Positions 8,485 through 18,247 of a stretch of DNA of 64,000 nucleotides are shown here, piece by piece. Origin of the DNA: Acinetobacter piscicola (GTDB lineage Bacteria > Pseudomonadota > Gammaproteobacteria > Pseudomonadales > Moraxellaceae); contig NZ_NIFO01000022.1 of the NCBI RefSeq assembly GCF_002233755.1, positions 18,683 through 82,682 on the forward strand, given 5' to 3'. The notes under the pieces were generated by a model that was given only the letters and a program-made list of their open reading frames with translations, did no database searches and was not told where the DNA came from. Position 1 is the stretch's first letter. Each line of letters begins with the position of its first letter. The position numbers and the translations under genes are program-made.

Positions 8485-9255
8485 ATGAAAAAGTTAGCAA
8501 TTGCATCAGCGCTTCTATCGACTATCGCAATGACAGGTACAGCAGCACATGCGTATCAAGCTGAAGTGGGCGGTTCTTATACCTATGCTGATTGGGACGA
8601 TTATGATGCAACCCATAATTTCGGTGTAGACGGTACTTATTACTTCAATCCAGTTCAAATTCGTAATTCACCGCTCAATGAAGCTGCTTTCCTTGATCGT
8701 GCGAGTAATGTAAAAGCCAATGTAGAGTATGCTGATAACGATGGCATCAAAGATACAAAATACGGTGCAGGACTTGAATATTACGTACCAAACAGTGATT
8801 TCTACGTAAGTGGTCGTGTCGGTCGCAATGAGTTTGAAGTGGATAACACATCGATCGACTCTAAAGTCACAACATACGGCGCAGAAGTCGGTTATTTACC
8901 AGCACCTGGGTTATTACTTGCTTTAGGTGTGACAGGTTATGACGAAAAAAATGGTGATGACGGTGCTGATCCAACCGTGCGTGCCAAATATGTAACCAAA
9001 GTTGGTCAATACGATGCCAACTTTGAAGCTTATGGCGCTTTTGGTGATCTAGATGAATACAAAGTACGTACTGACTTATATTTAGACAAAACCTTAAGTG
9101 TTGGTGCAGATTACTATAACAATGATTTAACTGAACGTGATGAATTCGGTATTTCTGCGAAAAAATTCTTAAATCAAAAAGTAAGTGTTGAAGGTCGTGT
9201 TGGTTTTGGTGATGACTACAATACTTATGGTGTACGTGCTGGTTACCGCTTCTAA
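8485..9255 (+). CDS. Putative outer-membrane porin, paralogue of the preceding gene
   Basis: A 256-residue protein with a signal peptide (MKKLAIASALLSTIAMTG, cleavage after AHA) and a beta-barrel-like mature region ending YGVRAGYRF, with C-terminal Phe. It shares the PLNEAAFLDRASNV signature and the barrel architecture of the 7319 gene but is 29 residues shorter and has fewer acidic loop residues. AAGGGGAAG lies upstream of the ATG, a strong ribosome binding site. The leader is long (over 200 bp), which leaves room for post-transcriptional control. It ends in a strong bidirectional terminator. Probably a diffusion pore of unknown specificity. Confidence 0.85.
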   Translation: MKKLAIASALLSTIAMTGTAAHAYQAEVGGSYTYADWDDYDATHNFGVDGTYYFNPVQIRNSPLNEAAFLDRASNVKANVEYADNDGIKDTKYGAGLEYYVPNSDFYVSGRVGRNEFEVDNTSIDSKVTTYGAEVGYLPAPGLLLALGVTGYDEKNGDDGADPTVRAKYVTKVGQYDANFEAYGAFGDLDEYKVRTDLYLDKTLSVGADYYNNDLTERDEFGISAKKFLNQKVSVEGRVGFGDDYNTYGVRAGYRF

Positions 9256-9269
9256 TTTACAACCCTATA

Positions 9270-9299
9270 AAAAAACCGCTCAATTTGAGCGGTTTTTTA
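9270..9299. terminator. Bidirectional terminator between the second porin and recJ
   Basis: A near-perfect inverted repeat, AAAAAACCGCTCAA then TTGAGCGGTTTTTT. It gives a GC-rich stem with a T-run on both strands and ends the convergent porin and recJ transcripts. Confidence 0.9.
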
Positions 9300-9332
9300 T
9301 TCAATTTCGTTATTTATCTTTATCATTCATTG

Positions 9333-11036
9333 TTAATGCTCTAAATGCAGCATCTTTAACTGCAAACTCACATTACCATTAAACTGATTTTTATCTAACT
9401 CATAAACAATACGAACATTCTTTTGCATGGGATCAAAATTAAATTTATTCAATGCATTAAAAGCAATTGCATCCACAGATTGACCATTCTCCAAAGCCAA
9501 TTTTAATTTGAGATGTACCTCTTTTAGCCAACGATAATCCAAGATTTGAAATTGACCTTCAAAAACAGGCGAAGGAAATTTTTGTCCCCACGGCCCTAAA
9601 GCTTCAATGGTATCGACTGTTTGGATTTGAAATGCCTGATTCGGCAACTCACCATCTGTCCATAAAGTGGCTTGAAACAATTCATCTTCTGATTGTGCAA
9701 TCAGTTGAGTGAATATCTGCTTAAATTCTTCAAAATGTTGTTTTTGAATGGTTAAACCTGCCGCCGCCGCATGTCCACCAAAATGACTGACCAAATGCGG
9801 ATATTGTTCAGCGACTTTTTCAATACTGTCTCGAATATGAATCCCATCGATTGAACGTGCCGAACCTTTAATATGAACCCCATCTTTGTCTGCTGCAAAG
9901 ATAATACTTGGGCGGTGAAATTGTTCCTTTAAACGCCCTGCAACAATCCCAATCACGCCTTGATGCCAATGTTCTTCAAACATCACCAATGCAGCAGGTA
10001 AATTGTCCTGATCAAGTTGTAGCCCCTCAAGTGCAAGCAATGCCTCTTGTTTCATTTGAGATTCAACTTGACGACGCTCTAGATTCAAATCATTCAATTG
10101 TCGAGCCAGTGCATAAGCCGCTTGCATGTCTGTCGCCAAAAGACATTCGATCCCAATGTCCATGGTTTCCATGCGTCCTGCCGCATTAATACGCGGGCCT
10201 AATACAAAACCTAAATCAGAGGCTTTGAGTTCTGCTGGATCACGTCCTGCAATATCCAATAATGCACTAATTCCTGCACGACATTGGTTTTGTTGAATAC
10301 GCTTCACGCCAGCATCAACCAAAATTCGATTGTTATAATCTAAACTTGCAACATCGGCATAGGTTCCCAAAGCCACCAAATCTAAATACTGTGGCATTTT
10401 TGCAGTCAATTTACCTAGTTTCCCACGGTGACTGCTTAAATTTGCCAATAGATAAAAAGCGACCCCAACCCCTGCCAAAGCCTTACTTGGAAACTCACAT
10501 CCCAATTGATTTGGGTTAACTACAGCTTCAGCTTTCGGCGTTTCTTTGGTAGTTAAATGATGATCTGTAATAATCACTTGCATGCCATGCGCTTGAGCTT
10601 GCTCAACACCTGCATGACTGGAAATACCATTATCAACAGTAATCAATAAATCAGGTTGGAAGCTTTCAAAAGCTAAGTCTGCAATTTTGGGAGTTAACCC
10701 ATAACCATACTTAAAACGATCGGGTACTAAATATTGTACATTGGCACCCATTTCGCGCAGCGCCAAAATCATCAATGTAGTACTGGTTGCACCATCTGCA
10801 TCATAATCCCCAACGATGACGATTTTCTTATTTTCATCAATCGCTTGGTCAATGATTTGAATAGCTTGATCTAAGCCTTTCATTTTCGGCGCAAGTAAAT
10901 ATTTTAATTTTAAATCAAGCTCTTGCTCAGATTGAACACCACGACGTGCCAAAATTTCAGCAATAAAGGGTGACACGCCCTGAAATTGTTCAGGGCGTGT
11001 TAGAAATGGACGTTGTTTTATTTGAATATTTTGCAT
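9333..11036 (-). CDS. recJ: Single-stranded-DNA-specific exonuclease RecJ
   Basis: 5'-3' exonuclease on single-stranded DNA, acting in RecF-pathway recombination, mismatch repair and base excision repair. The 567 residues match E. coli RecJ (577). The DHH phosphoesterase motifs are in order: IVGDYDADGATS (about residue 76), LLITVDNGIS, IITDHHLTT, then the DHHA1 domain with SHFGGHAAAAGLTI (about residue 415) and a C-terminal OB-type region. The metal-binding Asp and His residues are intact. The ATG follows the pdxH stop codon directly (TAA ATG), so the two are probably co-transcribed and translationally coupled. Confidence 0.95.
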   Translation of the reverse strand: MQNIQIKQRPFLTRPEQFQGVSPFIAEILARRGVQSEQELDLKLKYLLAPKMKGLDQAIQIIDQAIDENKKIVIVGDYDADGATSTTLMILALREMGANVQYLVPDRFKYGYGLTPKIADLAFESFQPDLLITVDNGISSHAGVEQAQAHGMQVIITDHHLTTKETPKAEAVVNPNQLGCEFPSKALAGVGVAFYLLANLSSHRGKLGKLTAKMPQYLDLVALGTYADVASLDYNNRILVDAGVKRIQQNQCRAGISALLDIAGRDPAELKASDLGFVLGPRINAAGRMETMDIGIECLLATDMQAAYALARQLNDLNLERRQVESQMKQEALLALEGLQLDQDNLPAALVMFEEHWHQGVIGIVAGRLKEQFHRPSIIFAADKDGVHIKGSARSIDGIHIRDSIEKVAEQYPHLVSHFGGHAAAAGLTIQKQHFEEFKQIFTQLIAQSEDELFQATLWTDGELPNQAFQIQTVDTIEALGPWGQKFPSPVFEGQFQILDYRWLKEVHLKLKLALENGQSVDAIAFNALNKFNFDPMQKNVRIVYELDKNQFNGNVSLQLKMLHLEH

Positions 11037-11693
11037 TTATGGCATCAAACGTTGTAGTTTCCAAACGCTATCAATCCGTTCATAGGTCAAACGATCATGT
11101 AAGCGATTTGGGCGACCTTGCCAAAATTCATAGTAGTTTGGTTCTAAACGATAACCACCCCAAAATTCAGGCTTCGATAATTCTTGCTGCTCATCAACTC
11201 GATCATGCAGTGCTTGAAAGCGTTGTTGCAACAATTCACGACTTTCAATTACGCCACTTTGTGGTGTGCTGATATGTGCCGCGATTTGACTGTCACGAGG
11301 TCTTTTATGATAATAATCTGTTGATTCTTGCTCAGAGATTCTAGCAACATAACCACCAATACGGACTTGACGCTCAAGCTCTGGCCAATAGAACAATAAT
11401 TCAGCATAAGGATTTTTAGCTAAATCTAAACCCTTTTGGCTATCATAATTGGTATAAAAATCATAACCTGCTTCTGTTGCACCACGTAATAAAACCGTGC
11501 GTACATGCGGGCGACCTTGTGCATTTGCTGTCGCCAATGACATGGCATAAGGTTCATGTAACTTTGCTTCTAAAGCAAGATTGAACCAATTGAGAAATTG
11601 CTCATGTGGCTGTGTATCCACCTGTTCCTCATGCAATTCACCCTTTTGATAAGTCAGTCTCAACTCACTCAAATCTTTAATCACATCACTCAT
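11037..11693 (-). CDS. pdxH: Pyridoxamine 5'-phosphate oxidase
   Basis: FMN enzyme that oxidises pyridoxamine or pyridoxine 5'-phosphate to pyridoxal 5'-phosphate, the last step of vitamin B6 synthesis and salvage. The 218 residues match E. coli PdxH. Visible motifs are PYAMSLATANAQGRPHVRTVLLRG (the FMN-binding start, shown here in two overlapping parts of the chain), YTNYDSQKGLDL, FYWPELERQVRIGG and the C-terminal LEPNYYEFWQGRPNRLHDR. AAGG lies 7 nt before the ATG. It is directly upstream of recJ without a gap. Confidence 0.95.
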   Translation of the reverse strand: MSDVIKDLSELRLTYQKGELHEEQVDTQPHEQFLNWFNLALEAKLHEPYAMSLATANAQGRPHVRTVLLRGATEAGYDFYTNYDSQKGLDLAKNPYAELLFYWPELERQVRIGGYVARISEQESTDYYHKRPRDSQIAAHISTPQSGVIESRELLQQRFQALHDRVDEQQELSKPEFWGGYRLEPNYYEFWQGRPNRLHDRLTYERIDSVWKLQRLMP

Positions 11694-11713
11694 GAACCTT
11701 ACCTTTTTAGAGA

Positions 11714-13048
11714 CTAAGCATTAGCATGTTGGCGTACAGAATCTGCTAAATGATTTGCTAAATCAGTCACTTCTTGCTGATTATCCCCTTCAACCATAAC
11801 ACGAATCACAGGCTCCGTACCTGATTTACGAATCAGGATACGACCGCGACCTTTGAGTTGTTGTTCAACTTGATCAAACTCGCTCACCAACGCAGGAATC
11901 GCAAACGGATCAATCATCTGTTCAAGTCGTACATTGACCAATACATTTGGAAAAACTTTAAAATCTGCAACCAATTCATCTAAAGATTTATTTTGTTCAA
12001 CCAACACGGTCAACACTTGTAATGCTGCAATAATCGCATCACCTGTGGTGCTCTTGTCCAAAGTTAAGATATGCCCTGATGGCTCACCGCCCACAACCCA
12101 ATTATTTTCTTCTAGGTTCTGAAGCACATAACGATCACCGACATTGGCACGTACAAAAGGCACACCTTGTTTTTCAAGAGCCAATTCAAGAGCCATATTA
12201 CTCATCACTGTACCCACAATTCCTGCTGGTTTAGTGCTTGCCTGAGTTGCAAGAATATAAAGAATATGATCACCATCGACCAACTTGCCATAACGGTCAA
12301 CCAAAACCACACGGTCAGCGTCACCATCAAAAGCAATACCGAGATCAGCTTGATGCTCAACCACAGCTTTTTGTAAGCATTCAGGATGAGTTGAACCACA
12401 ATTTTTATTGATGTTTAAACCATCAGGCTCATTGTAAAGTGCAATGACTTTGGCCCCTAACTCACGAAATACCGCAGGGCCTACGCTATAAGCTGCACCA
12501 TTGGCACAATCCACCACGATTTTTAAATGACGCAAGTTAAAATGGTATGGGAATGTGGATTTACAGAATTCAATATAGCGACCATTGGCATCTTTAACAC
12601 GCACACTCTTACCTAAGTTTGCGTTGTCTTCAATAACAATGTCTTTTTCAAGTTCTTTATTAATCGCTTCTTGAATTGAATCTGGCAGTTTCTTTCCTTC
12701 GTCTGAAAAGAATTTAATGCCATTATCAAAATACGGATTATGCGATGCTGAAATTACAATACCTAAGTTGGCATGCAATGCACGTGTCAAATGTGCGATC
12801 GCAGGTGTAGGCAATGGCCCCAATAAATGTACATAAACACCTGCAGCATTTAAACCCGCTTGCAAAGCTGCTTCTAAAATATAACCTGATAATCGCGTGT
12901 CTTTACCCATAACCACAATCGGTTTAGATTTTGGGCTAATTTGCTTTAATACTTTTCCTGCGGCAAAGCCTAATTTCAGCGCAAATTCAGGGGTAATTGG
13001 GAGCTGACCAAATTGTCCACGAATACCATCTGTTCCAAAATAACTCAT
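11714..13048 (-). CDS. glmM: Phosphoglucosamine mutase
   Basis: Interconverts glucosamine-6-phosphate and glucosamine-1-phosphate for UDP-GlcNAc, feeding peptidoglycan and lipopolysaccharide synthesis. The 444 residues match the family. The active-site phosphoserine loop is [17 protein letters not shown] (about residue 100), the Mg2+ loop is [13 protein letters not shown] (about 240), the sugar-binding loop is GEPSGH, and the phosphate-binding loop is [13 protein letters not shown]. It starts [15 protein letters not shown] with [14 protein letters not shown]. It lies between guaB and pdxH on the same strand, with a terminator separating it from guaB. Confidence 0.97.
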   Translation of the reverse strand: MSYFGTDGIRGQFGQLPITPEFALKLGFAAGKVLKQISPKSKPIVVMGKDTRLSGYILEAALQAGLNAAGVYVHLLGPLPTPAIAHLTRALHANLGIVISASHNPYFDNGIKFFSDEGKKLPDSIQEAINKELEKDIVIEDNANLGKSVRVKDANGRYIEFCKSTFPYHFNLRHLKIVVDCANGAAYSVGPAVFRELGAKVIALYNEPDGLNINKNCGSTHPECLQKAVVEHQADLGIAFDGDADRVVLVDRYGKLVDGDHILYILATQASTKPAGIVGTVMSNMALELALEKQGVPFVRANVGDRYVLQNLEENNWVVGGEPSGHILTLDKSTTGDAIIAALQVLTVLVEQNKSLDELVADFKVFPNVLVNVRLEQMIDPFAIPALVSEFDQVEQQLKGRGRILIRKSGTEPVIRVMVEGDNQQEVTDLANHLADSVRQHANA

Positions 13049-13114
13049 TTTTTACCCACTTATTATGTGTTGTATAACAATCAATTTTTCAATTGCACCA
13101 CTTTACACCAAAAT

Positions 13115-13145
13115 AAAAAAGCCGTCATAAACTGACGGCTTTTTT
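13115..13145 (-). terminator. Terminator after guaB
   Basis: AAAAAAGCCGTCA and TGACGGCTTTTTT pair around TAAAC. It lies 22 bp beyond the guaB stop on the minus strand and has A/T tails on both sides. Confidence 0.9.
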
Positions 13146-13166
13146 CAATAAAAATACTACGAAAGA

Positions 13167-14926
<1,760 letters not shown>

Positions 14927-15319
14927 TTAACAAACTTGATCAAAACTTTCATCATTGCTTGGATATGCAGACTCAATTTCAATTAAAGGAATTAAGCCAT
15001 AGCCTTGTCTTGCTTTAGCACATTGATCATCACCCGCCTGAACCTCTTTGCAGGTTGAACTACGATGTTCATACATCGTGCAACTCACCTGTTCTCCAAC
15101 AGTACCACTTAAAGCGATACACCTCACTTGCTGTTGATTGGTGCCTTTCATACAAGAATAGACTGCAGTTAATGGCTCGATATTATTTTGAGGCATAGCC
15201 TCTCCTTCAGCCCAATAAAATGAGACTCGGAAAAAGGCACAACATGCTCCGCAAGTTAAACACGCATCCTGCGCAGAAATTTGAGACAACATATTTTTAA
15301 AATTCTCGTAGTCAAACAA
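14927..15319 (-). CDS. YkgJ-family cysteine cluster protein
   Basis: A 130-residue cytoplasmic protein with the CxxCGxCC-type metal-binding cluster (DACLTCGACCAFFRVSF, about residues 18-34) and further cysteines (YSCMKG, VRCIAL, SCTMYEHRSSTCKEV). This is the UPF0153/YkgJ pattern thought to bind zinc or an Fe-S cluster; the biochemical role is unknown. The frame opens with TTG at 15317-15319, right against a GGAGGAGG sequence, which is closer than normal. An ATG at 15290-15292 (MLSQISAQD) is an alternative start. A TAG stop lies four codons upstream of the TTG, so the start cannot be much earlier. Confidence 0.85.
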   Translation of the reverse strand: MFDYENFKNMLSQISAQDACLTCGACCAFFRVSFYWAEGEAMPQNNIEPLTAVYSCMKGTNQQQVRCIALSGTVGEQVSCTMYEHRSSTCKEVQAGDDQCAKARQGYGLIPLIEIESAYPSNDESFDQVC

Positions 15320-15413
15320 CCTCCTCCATTTTGACTAAATGAAAGAGGTTTACAATAGATTTAACCCAGAAAATTTTAAAAATTTACCGATAAAAGCTTA
15401 ACATTTTGAATTT

Positions 15414-16211
15414 TTATGTAGGACAGGTAAAAACTGATTCATCCATCAAATCGATACCACATTGCAAATTTTCAATCCAATCTAAAAATTGGTTAATCAT
15501 GTCTTTGCCAATAAATGGTTTGCCATGTTGCGGCACAATCATTTCAATATCCATTTGACGAACCATTTTGACCCACAAACGAATAATACGATTACTACAC
15601 ATATAGCGCTGATGAAAACCACGCATAGTTGGAACATGCAAAGCAAAATTCTCAATCGGTGTAGCTGCATCATCGACAATTGATGCTCCCATATCACCAG
15701 AGAACAAGATTTTTGAAATTGGATCATAGAATTGAAAATTGCCAACTGAATGTAAAAAATGTGCAGGAACGACAATAATTCGTGTTTCACCCAAAGGGAT
15801 CGAACCACCTTGATCAGGTAATTCAATCAAACGCTCTAACCAGCCACCTTTCATGCGATCGCTCATAAAAGCTGAATTTAAATGCGGTAAAAAGCGTGCC
15901 CATAATTTAGATGCCACAACTTTTGCATCGGTATAGACCAACCAACGTGGCATAGAGGTAATAATGTCAGGGTCTTGATGCGATGCCATCACATAGTCTA
16001 AGTTTTGTAGGCGCGTATATTTATTCAGCTCCATGGTTAATGGTACATAAGTTAAATCCCCACCTGGATCTAAAACTGCTGCTCGTTCATTATTGAGAAT
16101 TAAAAACTGATTGGCTTGTACACCTTCCCCCTTAACCAAACTGGTAAAACTAATACATTTATGTGTGCCATTATCAAATAATACTTGTGACGTAGTTCGA
16201 TCTAAAGCCAT
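15414..16211 (-). CDS. Metallo-beta-lactamase-fold protein, oxygen-binding di-iron (ODP) type
   Basis: 265 residues with the beta-lactamase fold of flavodiiron proteins but no flavodoxin domain. The ligand pattern is visible: His78-x-Asp80-x-Asp82 (ASHQDPD), His151 (VPAHFLHS), Asp173 (LFSGDMG) and His229 (PQHGKPF). This is the flavodiiron H-x-E-x-D...H...D...H set with Asp in place of Glu, so a di-iron centre that binds or senses O2 is likely. In other bacteria stand-alone ODP domains act in oxygen sensing for chemotaxis and signalling. No partner signalling gene is adjacent. Function is inferred from the fold. Confidence 0.85.
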   Translation of the reverse strand: MALDRTTSQVLFDNGTHKCISFTSLVKGEGVQANQFLILNNERAAVLDPGGDLTYVPLTMELNKYTRLQNLDYVMASHQDPDIITSMPRWLVYTDAKVVASKLWARFLPHLNSAFMSDRMKGGWLERLIELPDQGGSIPLGETRIIVVPAHFLHSVGNFQFYDPISKILFSGDMGASIVDDAATPIENFALHVPTMRGFHQRYMCSNRIIRLWVKMVRQMDIEMIVPQHGKPFIGKDMINQFLDWIENLQCGIDLMDESVFTCPT

Positions 16212-16344
16212 AACAAAACCCCAAAAAAGTCTTTTAAAATAAATCTTTAATTATTCCCATACAACATATAAGGTTTTATTCAAACTGACAATGAATATAC
16301 AGCCAAAGTTTAATAATTATTTTCGTGATTTTTACACAAATTAT

Positions 16345-16370
16345 AAAAAACCCAACATCAAGCTGGGTTT
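16345..16370 (-). terminator. Terminator after the TMEM165-family gene
   Basis: On the minus strand AAACCCA and TGGGTTT pair around a short loop, followed by TTTTTTATAA. It lies 28 bp beyond the stop codon at 16398. Confidence 0.75.
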
Positions 16371-16397
16371 ACTGTGATTAAAAAACAATGCTGTTTT

Positions 16398-16976
16398 TTA
16401 TAAAAAATAATGTTGTACCAATGCCGCAACACCAATAATTAAGAAAATCGCTGCACCAATTTTATGAATAAGAGAAATCGGTAATTTATCTGCCAATTTA
16501 TTACCAATAAATACCGCAGGCGCATTGACGAGCATAATTCCAAGCGTCGTACCGATTGTTACCCAACCCACACTGTCAAATCGAGCAGCTAAAGCGACTG
16601 TGGCGATTTGAGTTTTATCACCGATTTCGGCAAGGAAGAACAACACAAAAGTTGCTCCGAAAACCCCATATTTCTGCCATTTATTGATGCTTTCAGATTC
16701 ATCATCCAATTCATCTGGAATCAGCATCCAACCTGCCATTGCAATAAATCCAAGCGAAACAATCCATAGTAGAACGGTAGGGCTGAGAACAGTCGTGATC
16801 CATTGACCTAATACCGCAGACACGCCATGGTTGACAATCGTTGCCAATAAAATAGCAAAGAGTATTGGGATAGGTTTTCGAAATTTTGCCGCAAGAAGTA
16901 GCGCAAGAAGTTGTGTTTTATCGCCCATTTCAGACAAGGCAACAACCACTAAAGAGATGAGGAAAGCATGTAACAT
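16398..16976 (-). CDS. TMEM165/GDT1 family (UPF0016) transporter, likely Mn2+ exporter (MneA type)
   Basis: 192-residue inner-membrane protein with about six hydrophobic segments. It carries the two signature motifs of the cation/Ca2+ exchanger-like UPF0016 family: ALSEMGDKTQLLALLL (about residue 13) and FLAEIGDKTQIATVALA (about 113). The paired E-x-G-D-K-T motifs form the metal path. Bacterial members such as V. cholerae MneA export manganese. The long 5' leader on the minus strand folds as a yybP-ykoY riboswitch, which strongly supports manganese as the substrate. It is followed by a terminator, so probably monocistronic. Confidence 0.92.
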   Translation of the reverse strand: MLHAFLISLVVVALSEMGDKTQLLALLLAAKFRKPIPILFAILLATIVNHGVSAVLGQWITTVLSPTVLLWIVSLGFIAMAGWMLIPDELDDESESINKWQKYGVFGATFVLFFLAEIGDKTQIATVALAARFDSVGWVTIGTTLGIMLVNAPAVFIGNKLADKLPISLIHKIGAAIFLIIGVAALVQHYFL

Positions 16977-17064
16977 ATCTTAGTCTCTGGCTAGCAATTT
17001 TTACCGATGACTTACCCCTCCTGCTAGCCTATATGAATAGTCACCTATTCAATGCGGAGTGATA

Positions 17065-17215
17065 AATCAAAGGTCTTGCCAACAAAAGAAGCTGAATAAA
17101 ATCAGCTAAATTGGTTCTTTGCTATGATGACCATGTTCTGTTGAACAATTATGTTGACCATCACCTATTTACAAGTCTCTATTGACTGCAAATAGCGGCT
17201 ACTCCCCAATGAAGT
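17065..17215 (-). ncRNA. yybP-ykoY manganese riboswitch in the leader of the TMEM165-family gene
   Basis: Read on the minus strand, the leader begins with GGGGAGTAGCC (around 17206-17196), continues with a stem, then GGTCAACATAATTG paired across from ATGGTCATCAT, and closes with GGCAAGACCTTTG (17080-17068). These are the conserved blocks of the yybP-ykoY aptamer: the GGGGAGUAGC start, the UCAACAUA element and the GCAAGACCU closing strand. The aptamer ends about 90 nt before the start codon. That leaves room for an expression platform; a CTAGC repeat in this stretch (GGCTAGCAGGAGGGG and TTGCTAGCC) can form a hairpin over the ribosome binding region. Rising Mn2+ would switch the exporter on. 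Confidence 0.9.
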
Positions 17216-17292
17216 GCTTATAGTTTACAATGCATTGAAAAAATTTTCATCTTTTTATCAAAAAATCATTCCAACTTTATAATGTCTCATTT

Positions 17293-17964
17293 ATGACTTC
17301 TCATTTTTATCAATATATTCAAAACAATAAATTTATAGACACGATTTTCATCATTGGTGGTGGCCCATCTATAAAAATGATGAATTTAACTGCATTGCAT
17401 GATCCTAAACACTTTGTGATTTGCTGCAATCAAGCTTTTGAACTTTTTCCACATGCGCAGATTACCCATCACAGTGATTATAGTTGGTGGATGAAATATC
17501 AATCACAATTGGCAACCCAATTTAAGGGGCTTTTTATCACGGGATGTGGTTTAGGAAATACCCGAGCTTACCCTGAAACTGTACTTCGCATGCAATTTAT
17601 TCACCATGCCAATCAAGATCAGCTTTTCAAAGCGACTGATCATGTATATGGGAATAATTGTGGCTTGCAAGCTCTATCTATTGCACATCTATTTCAACCC
17701 AAGAATATTGTTTTCATTGGATTTGATTTTAAACCGCTCGATGGGCAAACCCATAGTTATGCTCAACTAAACACTGATCCAAAGCTAAATTATATGCATC
17801 TTTGGACTCTATTTTTAAAAAGTTTTAAAGCATTTGAACAACTCAAAAAAACACAATGGCAAGCCGCTCATCCTACGCGTAACCCACCGCAAATTTGGAA
17901 TCTCAATCCTAATTCTGCTTTGACCTTATATAATAAAACTAAGGCTTTAGAAGATTTTTTGTAA
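17293..17964 (+). CDS. Uncharacterised protein with an N-terminal GGGPS nucleotide-sugar-type motif
   Basis: 223 residues, no signal peptide. The start FIIGGGPSIKMMNL and the following VICCNQAFELFPHAQITHHSDYSWW resemble the DUF115/MptE-like and phage-encoded families in which GGGPS begins a Rossmann-like fold and an N-N/N-Q-A element and D..WW follow. A later GYNNCGLQ-like block (VYGNNCGLQALSIA) and IVFIGFDFKPLDGQTHSY fit the same fold. Relatives include sugar- or pterin-transferring enzymes, but I cannot assign a substrate. No Shine-Dalgarno sequence precedes the ATG. It is divergent from the Mn exporter and convergent to aceEF. Confidence 0.7.
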   Translation: MTSHFYQYIQNNKFIDTIFIIGGGPSIKMMNLTALHDPKHFVICCNQAFELFPHAQITHHSDYSWWMKYQSQLATQFKGLFITGCGLGNTRAYPETVLRMQFIHHANQDQLFKATDHVYGNNCGLQALSIAHLFQPKNIVFIGFDFKPLDGQTHSYAQLNTDPKLNYMHLWTLFLKSFKAFEQLKKTQWQAAHPTRNPPQIWNLNPNSALTLYNKTKALEDFL

Positions 17965-17988
17965 CATTAGCTCTAAAATACGAGCAAT

Positions 17989-18009
17989 AAAAAACCTCGC
18001 CGAAGCGAG
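17989..18009 (-). terminator. Remaining aceEF terminator hairpin, partly rebuilt at a MITE junction
   Basis: On the minus strand CTCGC-TTCG-GCGAG is followed by GTTTTTTATT, a UUCG-type tetraloop hairpin with T-run. The ancestral stem was evidently CCTCGC-TTCG-GCGAGG. Half of it now lies across the inserted element at 18214-18228. Confidence 0.75.
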
Positions 18010-18225
18010 TAATGCCAGTCAGTTAAGTATTTTTTAAATCCTCTCCCTTGCGGAGCATATCCTCACCTTTTTCAAAAGAGGGATGAGTAACGCAACTACG
18101 CAGAAAATCTAAAATTACTTTAGATTCTCAATAGTTCCCCTCTTTTTTAAAGAGGGGTTAGGGGAGATTCTTAAATGAGTAATCACTAAATTACTCTTAA
18201 CTAATCAACATTACGCCGAAGCGAG
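17998..18225. mobile_element. MITE-like insertion (about 204 bp) flanked by a 12-bp direct repeat
   Basis: The 12-mer CGCCGAAGCGAG occurs at 17998-18009 and 18214-18225, directly flanking 18010-18213. The element ends are inverted: it begins TAATGCCAGTCAGTTAAG, and the reverse complement of its other end begins TAATGTTGATTAGTTAAG. Inside is a hairpin of CCCCTCTTTTTTAAAGAGGGG type and GGTTAGGGGAGATTCTT. No reading frame for a transposase is present, so it would have moved with enzymes supplied in trans. A related copy lies at 53471-53658. Confidence 0.75.
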
Positions 18226-18247
18226 GTCATTTATTCTAGCGAATCAC

